DNA of 30,593 bases from CAYMAZ01 sp964428185 (GTDB lineage: Bacteria > Bacteroidota > Bacteroidia > Bacteroidales > DTU049), in contig CAYRXH010000024.1 of the NCBI GenBank assembly GCA_964428185.1, forward strand, positions 1 through 30,593, written 5' to 3'. A program made the translations under genes and the position numbers. The notes beneath the pieces were generated by a model. The model was not told the origin of the DNA and ran no database searches. It worked only from the letters and a program-made list of their open reading frames with translations. Below are positions 8,564 to 15,322 of this stretch, piece after piece; positions within the stretch are counted from its first letter, which is position 1; every line of letters begins with the position of its first letter.

Positions 8564-9112
8564 ATGAAAACCATCAGAATTATCTGCTCCTTTACTTTAG
8601 TTACGATGATGACAGCAGTATCCAACGCTCAGGAAAGCATTTTCTCACAAACTATCGGTCTGGGATATAATTCATACTACAGTGCCAGTTCTCTTGGTGT
8701 TATCTATGCTCCAAGGGTCCGTTTGTTTTATGTGGGAAAAGAAGCCAATATCTCTATTGGTACCCATCTCAGCGGAGGATATGCATGGCATTCATTTGAA
8801 CCTAAAAAAACCTATTTTTATGAAGCACCTCTTGTGCTTGAGTGCAACTTCGGAAAGGGTTCAGAACCCAGCACACGGTCAAAAACCGGTGGTTTCGTAG
8901 GAATCGGTTACGGAATCAACCGGAACGGAAGTGAAAAAGCCTGGGGTAATGACAGTTTCAACGCTGACGGAATAGTATTTACCTTTGGTGTCAGAAGAAT
9001 TGTTAAGGACATTCCTCTGGGCATCAGAATGCAATATTTATACAATCTGGAAGAATCAGAATACAGTATATGGGGATTCGGACTTCACTATTTCCTGGGT
9101 GAACTAGATTAA
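8564..9112 (+). CDS. Secreted protein, probably a small outer-membrane beta-barrel
   Basis: 182 residues from the ATG at 8564, which gives a clean signal peptide (MKTIRIICSFTLVTMMTAVSNAQ). An in-frame ATG at 8504 lies upstream of the promoter box and would hide the signal peptide, so it is rejected. The mature part has alternating aromatic/small strands (SQTIGLGYNSYYSASSLGVIY, GGFVGIGYGINRNG, IVFTFGVRRI, IRMQYLYNL) and ends in an aromatic strand SIWGFGLHYFLG, the pattern of porin-like barrels. No family was recognised. It is a lone plus-strand gene ending 23 bp before the convergent radical SAM gene, with no terminator visible between them. Confidence 0.75.
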   Translation: MKTIRIICSFTLVTMMTAVSNAQESIFSQTIGLGYNSYYSASSLGVIYAPRVRLFYVGKEANISIGTHLSGGYAWHSFEPKKTYFYEAPLVLECNFGKGSEPSTRSKTGGFVGIGYGINRNGSEKAWGNDSFNADGIVFTFGVRRIVKDIPLGIRMQYLYNLEESEYSIWGFGLHYFLGELD

Positions 9113-9135
9113 TTGGCGAAAAATCTGCAACTCAT

Positions 9136-10221
9136 TTATTCTTCTCTCAGCCATTCATTATGGCACACCATCACATCATCATTCTCAAAATCCCTTAAAT
9201 GAAGGCCGTTACCGTTGCACCATTTAAACTCTTTACAATCCTTACACTTCCCTACCCTTGTCCAGCTCCGGTCACGCATGACCTGATACCTGTTTTGCCA
9301 CACATCCATAAAATCATCATTATATATATTTCCCTGAACCACTTTTCTGCTGTTGTTGGGACATGCTGATATTGAACCATCATTAAGTACTGAAGCAATA
9401 TTAATTCCTGCCCTGCAAAAGAAATAGCCTGTCCTCACTTTTCCTTCAAAGGCTCCAAGGTAGCCTTCACAACCATAACTTGCAATAATCTTTCGCTCTT
9501 CTCTGCATTCTTGAATAAATATCATCAGTTCCCTGAACTGTTGCCCGCTGATAAAAAGATCCCTGTTTTCCTTGGCTCTGCCTATGGGCGATATTGTAAA
9601 CAACCTCCAATGCTGAACTTTGAGTGATATTAGTAATTCTTTGATTTGCATGAGTGTACTGAAATTCCTGGCATTAACACATGTCACCACATCAAAGGCA
9701 ATATTGGGTGTAACTGCAGCCAGGGAGATGGCCTCCACAGCTTTGGCAAAGGATGTTTTTCTACCTCTCAGCCAGTTGTGATCTTCTTCAAGCCCGTCAA
9801 GACTGATTGTAACAGACCTGAGTCCTGACTTCAACAACTTCTGAAAGCGTTCTTCAGTCATCGCATAGCCGTTTGTAACCATTCCCCATGGGTAACCCTG
9901 TTTGTAAAGTGCAAGTCCCACCTCTTCAATATCATTTCTCATGAGTGGTTCTCCACCAGTAAGAACAATCATGAGTTTGTTGGGATTGTAATGCTGTCTG
10001 ATTCTTTCAGTCACCTTCAGAAAATCTTCAGCAGGCATATCTGTAGATCCATCATCGGGTGAACAGTCACTGCCGCAATGCTGACATTTGATATTGCAAC
10101 GAACTGTGCATTCCCAGAATAAATAGGTCAGATCATGCAACTTTGATTGAACATTTCTGTATTTGCTGAAGACGTTCAGAGCCATTCGCTGCCTGAATGA
10201 GGGATGAAACTGTCTTTTCAT
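9136..10221 (-). CDS. Radical SAM/SPASM enzyme of the lipoprotein-associated type
   Basis: 361 residues. The radical SAM cluster motif is C42-x3-C46-x2-C49 within ECTVRCNIKCQHCGSDC. GGEP (89-92), the TNGYAM strand and SLDGLEEDHNWLRG follow the family order. The C-terminal third has the cysteine spacing of a SPASM domain with auxiliary Fe-S clusters: Cys 251, 269, 287, 326, 329, 335 and 353. The LFWECT-RCN--C-HCGSDC opening matches what I recall of the TIGR04133 group (rSAM/lipoprotein system, found in Bacteroidota), whose partners are small lipoproteins (TIGR04134). Three such lipoproteins lie directly upstream, the nearest ending 1 bp before this start, so all four are one operon. SPASM enzymes usually modify peptides (thioether, C-C or epimer formation); the reaction here is unknown, as is how a cytoplasmic enzyme would meet a lipoprotein before export. 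Confidence 0.9.
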   Translation of the reverse strand: MKRQFHPSFRQRMALNVFSKYRNVQSKLHDLTYLFWECTVRCNIKCQHCGSDCSPDDGSTDMPAEDFLKVTERIRQHYNPNKLMIVLTGGEPLMRNDIEEVGLALYKQGYPWGMVTNGYAMTEERFQKLLKSGLRSVTISLDGLEEDHNWLRGRKTSFAKAVEAISLAAVTPNIAFDVVTCVNARNFSTLMQIKELLISLKVQHWRLFTISPIGRAKENRDLFISGQQFRELMIFIQECREERKIIASYGCEGYLGAFEGKVRTGYFFCRAGINIASVLNDGSISACPNNSRKVVQGNIYNDDFMDVWQNRYQVMRDRSWTRVGKCKDCKEFKWCNGNGLHLRDFENDDVMVCHNEWLREE

Positions 10222-10222
10222 T

Positions 10223-10612
10223 TTACTCCTGGGGCTTCACGGGATCAACAGTTGTATTGTATTGCTGGTAGTTTGTCCCGTATGCTGTAGCAGGTTCCAT
10301 GGGGCCGGGAGCATGTTGAGGGACCTGCTTTTCAGTTGCCTGATTTTTTGTATAATTACCCTTTGTATCAAACTTCTCTTCTTCAATAACTTCTTCTTCA
10401 ACGGGCATTTCCATCCAGTCCTCATCCTGAGCTCCATACTCAGGAGCAAGCATCCTGTCATCATTTGCTGTTGCCGTATCCGAAATTGTTGAATCATCAG
10501 AATTCTCTGTACTTCTTGGTTTACATCCACTAATCATCAGGAATAGAAAACCAAAAAACAAGACCATAATTCTGTAAAATCTTATCATTAAATGTTTTGA
10601 AATTTTTGCCAT
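10223..10612 (-). CDS. Small lipoprotein with two YG motifs, radical SAM partner
   Basis: 129 residues from the ATG at 10612 (MAKISKHLMIRFYR...), 7 bp after the stop of the upstream lipoprotein; an ATG at 10588 is an alternative. The open frame runs further upstream, but that part overlaps the preceding gene. A hydrophobic segment ends in the lipobox LMISGC, so Cys30 is lipidated. The mature part is low-complexity, acidic in the middle (EEEVIEEE) and rich in Gln and Pro. It carries two tyrosine-glycine elements: APEYGAQDEDW and ATAYGTNYQQY. The same element occurs once in each of the two upstream lipoproteins, and nothing else is shared, so the YG element is the likely target of the radical SAM enzyme encoded 1 bp downstream. 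The function of the mature product is unknown. Confidence 0.8.
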   Translation of the reverse strand: MAKISKHLMIRFYRIMVLFFGFLFLMISGCKPRSTENSDDSTISDTATANDDRMLAPEYGAQDEDWMEMPVEEEVIEEEKFDTKGNYTKNQATEKQVPQHAPGPMEPATAYGTNYQQYNTTVDPVKPQE

Positions 10613-10619
10613 AATTGTA

Positions 10620-10763
10620 TTATCTGATTGATTCTGGGGTGTCGTAATTGACAGGAACTCCATATTCGGGCTGAGGATAATCCTCCTCCTTATCACATGC
10701 TGAAAGAACCGCAAGTACTATTACAATAAAAATCAGATGAAGCCTGATTAGAGATTTCTTCAT
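10620..10763 (-). CDS. 47-residue lipoprotein with YG motif (minigene)
   Basis: A 144-bp gene: ATG at 10763, stop TAA at 10622-10620. The protein starts MKKSLIRLHLIFIVIV and has a lipobox LSAC (Cys23); the mature peptide is only about 25 residues. It reads CDKEEDYPQPEYGVPVNY then DTPESIR. It is clearly real: lipoprotein signal, 7-bp spacing to both neighbours, and a mature start (CDKE, PQP, YGV) paralogous to that of the upstream gene. P-x-Y-G-V-P closely resembles the conserved motif I recall in lipoproteins of the rSAM/lipoprotein system. It looks like a minimal substrate: a signal peptide plus one motif. Automated gene callers may miss it because of its length and because a longer open frame of the next gene overlaps it. 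Confidence 0.82.
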   Translation of the reverse strand: MKKSLIRLHLIFIVIVLAVLSACDKEEDYPQPEYGVPVNYDTPESIR

Positions 10764-10770
10764 TATCAGA

Positions 10771-10971
10771 TTATTTTTTTTTATTGATTTCAGACAAATG
10801 AGAGTCTTGAGGCTGAACCTGTTTTAATTCCATATTTACATAGTCAGAAGCATTCACTCCGTACATGGGTTGAATTGGTTGCGGTGGATCCTCCTTATCA
10901 CATGAACTGAGAAAGGATAAGAGTGCTGTATAAACAAGTAGCATCAAATAGGAAAACAAAGATTTTTTCAT
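10771..10971 (-). CDS. 66-residue lipoprotein with YG motif, first gene of the operon
   Basis: The ATG at 10971 gives MKKSLFSYLMLLVYTALLSF and lipobox LSSC (Cys24); an in-frame start 21 bp upstream adds only MIKNYGF and is less likely. The mature part is CDKEDPPQPIQPMYGVNASDY followed by a polar, Lys-rich tail. Beginning (CDKE), proline content and YGV element match the 47-residue lipoprotein 7 bp downstream, so the two are tandem paralogues that have diverged. It is the promoter-proximal gene: a TATATTTG box lies 30 bp upstream. No enzymatic domain fits in this length; a role as modified substrate or surface peptide is inferred from the neighbouring radical SAM gene. Confidence 0.8.
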   Translation of the reverse strand: MKKSLFSYLMLLVYTALLSFLSSCDKEDPPQPIQPMYGVNASDYVNMELKQVQPQDSHLSEINKKK

Positions 10972-11001
10972 AAAACCATAATTTTTTATCATTCAATAAC
11001 G

Positions 11002-11009
11002 CAAATATA
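11002..11009 (-). promoter_or_regulatory. -7 box of the lipoprotein/radical SAM operon
   Basis: TATATTTG on the minus strand; leader about 27 nt. It is the only box seen for the four-gene operon. Confidence 0.6.
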
Positions 11010-11301
11010 ACTCATATCTTATTCATTTCATAAAAAAATTACCATTGTTCGACAAAAAAACCATAACGGTTTAAAAAATCAGTAAAGCCAGATGTTTTGT
11101 GAGATTTTTTTTAGATTGAGGTGTAGTATTCTTTTAAAAATTTTCTTCTATTGATTTTCCATCAATTTTTTTGTTTTAGACCTGAAGGATGTAAATTGCT
11201 GAAAATCAATTAATCATTTGGGAAATGAGGCTAAAATTGATTGAAGCAATTAGCAAGCATATTCAATTTCAGAATTTTATCGAACATGGCTGTATAAAAT
11301 A
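11010..11301. other. Intergenic stretch, nothing supported
   Basis: Very A+T-rich. The only structure is a weak hairpin ATTGAT-TTTCC-ATCAAT followed by T7 on the plus strand, but no plus-strand gene precedes it. Confidence 0.5.
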
Positions 11302-11802
11302 TTATCTTCTGCTTTTTTCCCACACTTCAAGGTTTTTTGGAATGCCATCATGGATTTCAAATCTGACAGCTGTTTTTACTGTATGAAATCCAGTATTCCC
11401 GGCTGCACCGGGGTTTATTACAAGGCAATTATATTTTTTGTCAAAAACAACTTTGAGAATATGACTATGTCCGCACACCACCAAACCGGGTTTTTCGGTC
11501 TGAATTAACTGCTTTGCCACTTTAGAGTATTTCCCTGGATAACCACCGATGTGAATCATAACTACTTTCAATGACCCAACCTTAAAGACCTGAAATGCAG
11601 GAAACTTTTTCAGGACTTCTCCCCAGTCAATATTTCCATACACAAGTCTGACAGGTGCAATAGCATCCAACATTTCAAAAATCTGATAATCTCCCACATC
11701 TCCGCAATGCCAAATTTCATCCATACCATTAAAAAAATCCAGAATACCCTGCTCAAGATGAGAATGGGTGTCAGAAATCAACCCAATTTTCATGAAGTTC
11801 AT
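11302..11802 (-). CDS. YfcE/MJ0936-type metallophosphoesterase
   Basis: 166 residues, the usual length of this small calcineurin-like phosphodiesterase family. All metal-binding motifs are present in order: DTHSH (11-15), GDVGD (34-38), GNID, a histidine in VVMIHIGG, GHSH, and the NPGAAG that follows it in the family. Members coordinate two metal ions and hydrolyse phosphodiesters; the natural substrate is generally unknown. The first ATG (11802) directly follows the TAA of the upstream serine hydrolase gene; an internal ATG at 11793 gives MKIGLISDTHSH, the more typical family start. The gene is translated from the same message as its upstream neighbour, though no functional link between them is evident. 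Confidence 0.93.
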   Translation of the reverse strand: MNFMKIGLISDTHSHLEQGILDFFNGMDEIWHCGDVGDYQIFEMLDAIAPVRLVYGNIDWGEVLKKFPAFQVFKVGSLKVVMIHIGGYPGKYSKVAKQLIQTEKPGLVVCGHSHILKVVFDKKYNCLVINPGAAGNTGFHTVKTAVRFEIHDGIPKNLEVWEKSRR

Positions 11803-12906
11803 TTATAACAAATTACTGTTGGCAAGTTCTTTCAGCAATTTGAGCCAGTTTTCACTTTTCTTGCCAGTTCTTACAATAATCAGATTTTTGTCAGGGTGGA
11901 CATAGATATACTGGCCGAGGAAACCGATGGCACAAAAATCTCCTTCTCCAACGATCCACCATTGATCTGCATAGGACATTTTCCCTTCAACAGAAGGTTT
12001 TCTTGTTCTCACCCTTTCAATCCATCTTCTGGAAATAATCTGCTTCCCTTCCCAGTTACCCCAGTTTAGGTATAGTCTACCAAATTTTGCATAATCCTGA
12101 AGACTGGCATTGATCCCACAAAATGCTTTAAACACTCCATTCTTCCGGTCATAATTCACTGTAGCATCATGCTCCATACCCAATGGTTTCCATAATTTTT
12201 CTTCAAGGTATTGTTCAGTAGGTATCCCTGTAACTTTTTCAAGAATCAAACTCAGTAATAATGTATTCACACTCACATATTCAAAATCCTTACCGGGTTC
12301 ACTTCCGGTTACCATTTTCCGAAGATACCTTTCAAGATGCCGGCCATAATAAAATTTGGCAACGTCCCCAAAAGGGTTGTAATAATTCTCATTGTAGGAA
12401 ATGCCCGATTTCATATCGAGCAAATGATTGACCGTAATGTTTGCTTTTTCAGGATCTCCATCCCAATAATCAATATATTTTGTCATTGGATCATTGGTGC
12501 TACTGATCTTTCCTTCATCTATGGCAATTCCGATGAGCGCTCCGATAAATGATTTTGAAACAGAAAATGAAGAATATATTTGATCCTGTGATTTTCCAAA
12601 ATAATTTTCATAGATTATCGTATCATTCCTGATTATCAAAAATCCTGTTGTTTTAGTTTTTTTATGATATTCTTCAAGATTCACTGGCAAATCACAAATT
12701 TTATCAGAAATCTTAAATGTATCAATATTCAATGCTTGATCAGATCTGCTGAATCTGAATACATACAGAGGATTGTGATTAATAATAATCTGTGGGAAAA
12801 TTTTGTAATCATTGACTCCTGCATAATTGTATATAAAATAACGCCCCACATGACAGGAAGTAAGAAAAGATAGTAAAATAGCTGCAATCGTAATCAGTCG
12901 TTTCAT
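11803..12906 (-). CDS. Beta-lactamase-family serine hydrolase, lipoprotein
   Basis: 367 residues from the ATG at 12906 (MKRLITIAAILLSFLTSC), which gives a lipobox with Cys18; the open frame extends 37 codons further up without a signal, and an ATG at 12912 is almost equivalent. The fold is that of class C beta-lactamases/esterases: S-x-x-K at SVSK (Ser115, Lys118), the second motif Y-x-S in FEYVSVNTLL (Tyr210), and the GFLGQ...VRTGKK segment in the place of the third (KTG/HTG) motif. Proteins of this kind act as esterases, D-amino-acid peptidases or amidases; antibiotic resistance is not implied. The anchor should hold it on the periplasmic or outer side of the envelope. Upstream is a one-mismatch -7 box (TAATTTCG, 12932-12925). 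The next gene follows with no gap. Confidence 0.9.
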   Translation of the reverse strand: MKRLITIAAILLSFLTSCHVGRYFIYNYAGVNDYKIFPQIIINHNPLYVFRFSRSDQALNIDTFKISDKICDLPVNLEEYHKKTKTTGFLIIRNDTIIYENYFGKSQDQIYSSFSVSKSFIGALIGIAIDEGKISSTNDPMTKYIDYWDGDPEKANITVNHLLDMKSGISYNENYYNPFGDVAKFYYGRHLERYLRKMVTGSEPGKDFEYVSVNTLLLSLILEKVTGIPTEQYLEEKLWKPLGMEHDATVNYDRKNGVFKAFCGINASLQDYAKFGRLYLNWGNWEGKQIISRRWIERVRTRKPSVEGKMSYADQWWIVGEGDFCAIGFLGQYIYVHPDKNLIIVRTGKKSENWLKLLKELANSNLL

Positions 12907-12954
12907 AGTCATTTTTTTGTATGCCGAAATTACTGGATTTTTCTCAATTTTCTG

Positions 12955-12962
12955 TATTTTTG
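12955..12962 (+). promoter_or_regulatory. -7 box of the pseudogene at 12973
   Basis: TATTTTTG, 10 bp before the ATG. An intact promoter box in front of a broken gene suggests recent inactivation. Confidence 0.5.
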
Positions 12963-12972
12963 AAAAAAATTT

Positions 12973-13551
12973 ATGAAATATACAATTTTTTTTCTGGTTC
13001 TTTTCTTCAACTGTCAATGTATGAATATTACAGCTCAGTCTGATGAGATTCTGAAAATCAGAGAAACATATTATGAATACAACAAACGCATTGAAGAACA
13101 GGGAGATGACAGTGCCAGGAACTTCCTTTAAAAATTGAAATTAATTATACAATTACTTAAAAGAGCTATTGGACCGGTTTATTATGAAATTATATTCTAT
13201 TATGATCGCATTTAAACTGATCAGGCTGCATATAATTCAGACAATTATACTCACATTCTTAGAAAAGTAATTTATCCTCAGGAATCAGTATGGCAATTGC
13301 ACAAGGAGTTCCTGTTCAATTCAAAGGGAGATCTCATATTCTGCTGCGAGAACACATTGGCATTCTGGTCTTGCAAAGAACAGCGCTTTTATTTTAGCAA
13401 CAACAAGCTGATCACGGAAGTATTTACCGAAAATTCTGATTTTATAGGTGATTCTGCTATTTGTCATTTTGGCACCAGAGATACCGAATCTCTTACAGCT
13501 ATAGTGCATATTAAAAAAACTGAACGAACAAGTAAATTGACAGAAAATTGA
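12973..13551 (+). pseudogene. Secreted protein gene interrupted by two in-frame stops
   Basis: A single frame of 193 codons runs from the ATG at 12973 to the stop at 13549-13551 with two internal TAA codons (13129-13131 and 13213-13215) and no frameshift. The first part is a signal peptide (MKYTIFFLVLFFNCQCMNITAQ) and a charged helix (SDEILKIRETYYEYNKRIEEQ). Between the stops it reads VYYEIIFYYDRI; after them AYNSDNYTHILRKVIYPQ, VWQLHKEFLFNSKGDLIF and ICHF-related text to SKLTEN, all protein-like. Both stops occur as TTTAAA; GAA to TAA (Glu to stop) would explain each. The family was not recognised. The remaining intact tail (13297-13551) would otherwise be miscalled as an 84-residue gene. 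A sequencing error at two sites is possible but less likely. Confidence 0.75.
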
Positions 13552-13552
13552 T

Positions 13553-13560
13553 TAAATTTG
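13553..13560 (+). promoter_or_regulatory. -7 box of the methyltransferase gene
   Basis: TAAATTTG, ending 4 bp before the ATG. With the start of transcription 4 bp past the box, the mRNA would have a leader of about 1 nt. TTG (13537-13539, within TTGACA) lies 13 bp upstream of the box. Confidence 0.6.
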
Positions 13561-13564
13561 CATC

Positions 13565-14353
13565 ATGGAACTTCAAAAAATATACAACGAGAATTGTTTA
13601 ATTACAATGAGCAATATGTCAGACAACTATGTTGACTTTGTAATCACATCACCACCTTATGACGATATAAGAAATTATAATGGCTATCAATTTGAATTTG
13701 AAAAAATTGTAAAAGAATTGTTTCGTATTACAAAACAAGGAGGAGTAATTATTTGGGTTGTAGCTGACGCAACAATTGACGGAAGCGAAACAGGAACTTC
13801 GTTTAAGCAAGCGTTATTTTTTAAAGAAATTGGATTTAGATTACACGACACAATGATTTATTATAAAAATAATCCAATGCCTCAAACAGGGAATAGGTAT
13901 CATCAACATTTTGAATATATGTTTGCTTTTTCAAAAGGCAGTCCCAAAACATTTAATCCAATTACAGAGCCTACAAAATATCAAGGACTTGCCAATATGA
14001 AAAATAGAGGACAGAATGGTACTCTTGATTATGAAAAGGTTGAGAGAACAACAGAAAAGAAAGTTGGCAATGTCTTTTTCTATTCAGTTGGGGGTGGAAT
14101 TTCAACAAAAGACAAGATTGCGTATAACCATCCTGCTATTTTTCCAGAAAAACTTGTTGCCGACCAAATTAATACATGGACTAACGAGAACGATTTAGTT
14201 TATGACCCTTTTATGGGAAGCGGTACTACGGCTAAAATTGCACATTTATTAAAACGGAAGTGGATAGGTTCTGAAATTTCTAAAGAATACGTTGAAATTT
14301 CAGAAGAAAGATTAAGAGAACATACAATGAATAACTTATTTACAGCAACATAA
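13565..14353 (+). CDS. DNA methyltransferase (beta class, probably N4-cytosine)
   Basis: 262 residues. The catalytic motif IV is TSPPY (28-32); the SAM-binding motif I is DPFMGSGTT (214-222), near the C-terminus, followed by GSEIS (motif II-like). Catalytic before SAM-binding is the beta-class order. Ser before PPY is typical of N4-cytosine enzymes, whereas N6-adenine enzymes usually have DPPY; the base is inferred from this alone. The next gene starts 1 bp after the stop and would be the cognate endonuclease, so the pair is a type II restriction-modification system. Both genes are visibly richer in A+T than their neighbours and lie between a pseudogene and a palindrome, which suggests acquisition by transfer. 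Recognition sequence unknown. Confidence 0.92.
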   Translation: MELQKIYNENCLITMSNMSDNYVDFVITSPPYDDIRNYNGYQFEFEKIVKELFRITKQGGVIIWVVADATIDGSETGTSFKQALFFKEIGFRLHDTMIYYKNNPMPQTGNRYHQHFEYMFAFSKGSPKTFNPITEPTKYQGLANMKNRGQNGTLDYEKVERTTEKKVGNVFFYSVGGGISTKDKIAYNHPAIFPEKLVADQINTWTNENDLVYDPFMGSGTTAKIAHLLKRKWIGSEISKEYVEISEERLREHTMNNLFTAT

Positions 14354-14354
14354 T

Positions 14355-15101
14355 ATGAACTTAGTTGAAAGAGGTTCTCAAACAGCAAAAGACGGCTTTA
14401 ATAATGAAGACGATATAGTTAGAAAGTTTAATGATTGGAAAAAAGATAAAGATGCTCAAGCATGGTTAATCTTAATGAAATATAAACTTTCAGAAATTGA
14501 TTATGTTGAAGCTGTAAAAATATCTGGTTACAAAACTGATATCCAAATACAAATAACCATAAAGCTCAAGAAAGCGATTGATGTTGAAAATTTACAAGTT
14601 AAATTGGTAAGAAATCCTAAAGGATTTTATCAAATTGATAAGCAATGGGTTGATAAATACGCAGAAATGTGGAATATTCCTTTACAAGTTATTTCAATTC
14701 TAAAGCGATTTACAGGAGAAGAAAGACCTACAATTAAAAAGCCAAAAGATAAAAGAAGGATGTTTGCAAATGAATTTTCTGAAGTTGAACAGAAGCTAAT
14801 TTTAAAATGGTTAAAGAAAAATCAATCATTAATTGTTTCAGACGTTTTGAAAGGACAGGGAAAATTTGCAGCAGAATGGATGCTGGTTGCACAAAAAGTA
14901 GAGAAAAACGCAAGGTGGATTCTTAAACCAATGAATTTTTGTATGAATTATTTCGGGAATGGAGAAATAGAAATTACTAACAGAGGAAATTTTAAAATTG
15001 GTAGAATTACAATGCAAAGAAAAGGTGGTGATGGAGGCAGAGATACTGCAAAGATGTTGCAATTTAAAATTAATCCAGCAGAATTGTTTGACAATGAATA
15101 A
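14355..15101 (+). CDS. Putative type II restriction endonuclease
   Basis: 248 residues, 1 bp after the methyltransferase stop. No family was recognised with certainty. Features seen: an N-terminal helical segment (FNDWKKDKDAQAWLILM), then SGYKTDIQIQITIKL (57-71) in which Asp62 with Gln64/Gln66 resembles a degenerate nuclease core, and a conserved-looking C-terminus KIGRITMQRKGGDGGRDTA (214-232) followed by LQFKINPAELF. Either segment could hold the PD-(D/E)xK site. The position next to an N4-cytosine-type methyltransferase is the main argument. A relationship to MjaI-type (CTAG) enzymes is conceivable from memory of the C-terminal pattern but unverified. The gene is A+T-rich like its partner and ends 19 bp before a 108-bp imperfect palindrome. 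Confidence 0.7.
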   Translation: MNLVERGSQTAKDGFNNEDDIVRKFNDWKKDKDAQAWLILMKYKLSEIDYVEAVKISGYKTDIQIQITIKLKKAIDVENLQVKLVRNPKGFYQIDKQWVDKYAEMWNIPLQVISILKRFTGEERPTIKKPKDKRRMFANEFSEVEQKLILKWLKKNQSLIVSDVLKGQGKFAAEWMLVAQKVEKNARWILKPMNFCMNYFGNGEIEITNRGNFKIGRITMQRKGGDGGRDTAKMLQFKINPAELFDNE

Positions 15102-15119
15102 AATAAGCACTATAATAAA

Positions 15120-15227
15120 GGCTAAAATCAAGCGGGCGGAAAGTGGTGATTTGAAGGACAGTACAACGCATAAACTTCATCGTAAATGGACAGCGAAGTA
15201 CTCATAAATGCCCGCCAGCTTTTAGCC
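15120..15227. repeat. 108-bp imperfect palindrome behind the restriction-modification pair
   Basis: Left arm GGCTAAAA-tcaa-GCGGGC (15120-15137), right arm GCCCGC-cagc-TTTTAGCC (15210-15227): 14 paired bases interrupted by a 4-by-4 internal loop. Inside, AGTAC (near 15160) and GTACT (near 15198) form a second, nested pair. There is no U tract, so it is not an ordinary terminator. Confidence 0.75.
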
Positions 15228-15322
15228 TCAAACCGCTGAAGATATCAATGTTGCTAACGAAGTCCAATATAAGGCAAAACAATATTTGGCTATGTTTTTA
15301 TCAATTCAATGAGCTAAGAGAC

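Noticed and set aside
11143..11180. Plus-strand terminator (ATTGAT/ATCAAT hairpin plus T run)
   Set aside because: The stem is only 6 bp of A-T-rich pairs and no plus-strand gene lies upstream.
11803..12906. Antibiotic-resistance beta-lactamase
   Set aside because: The fold motifs are shared with esterases and peptidases, and the lipoprotein form with a YVS second motif gives no sign of resistance function.
13297..13551. Independent 84-residue gene
   Set aside because: It is the last part of the pseudogene that begins at 12973 in the same frame; its start codon is an internal TTG.
12973..13551. Stop-codon readthrough or recoding of TAA
   Set aside because: All other genes in the window use TAA as an ordinary stop, and no structure near the two codons suggests recoding.
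15120..15227. Integron attC site behind the restriction-modification genes
   Set aside because: Size and imperfect pairing would suit, but the ends do not carry the required RYYYAAC and GTTRRRY core sites, and no integrase or second cassette is seen.
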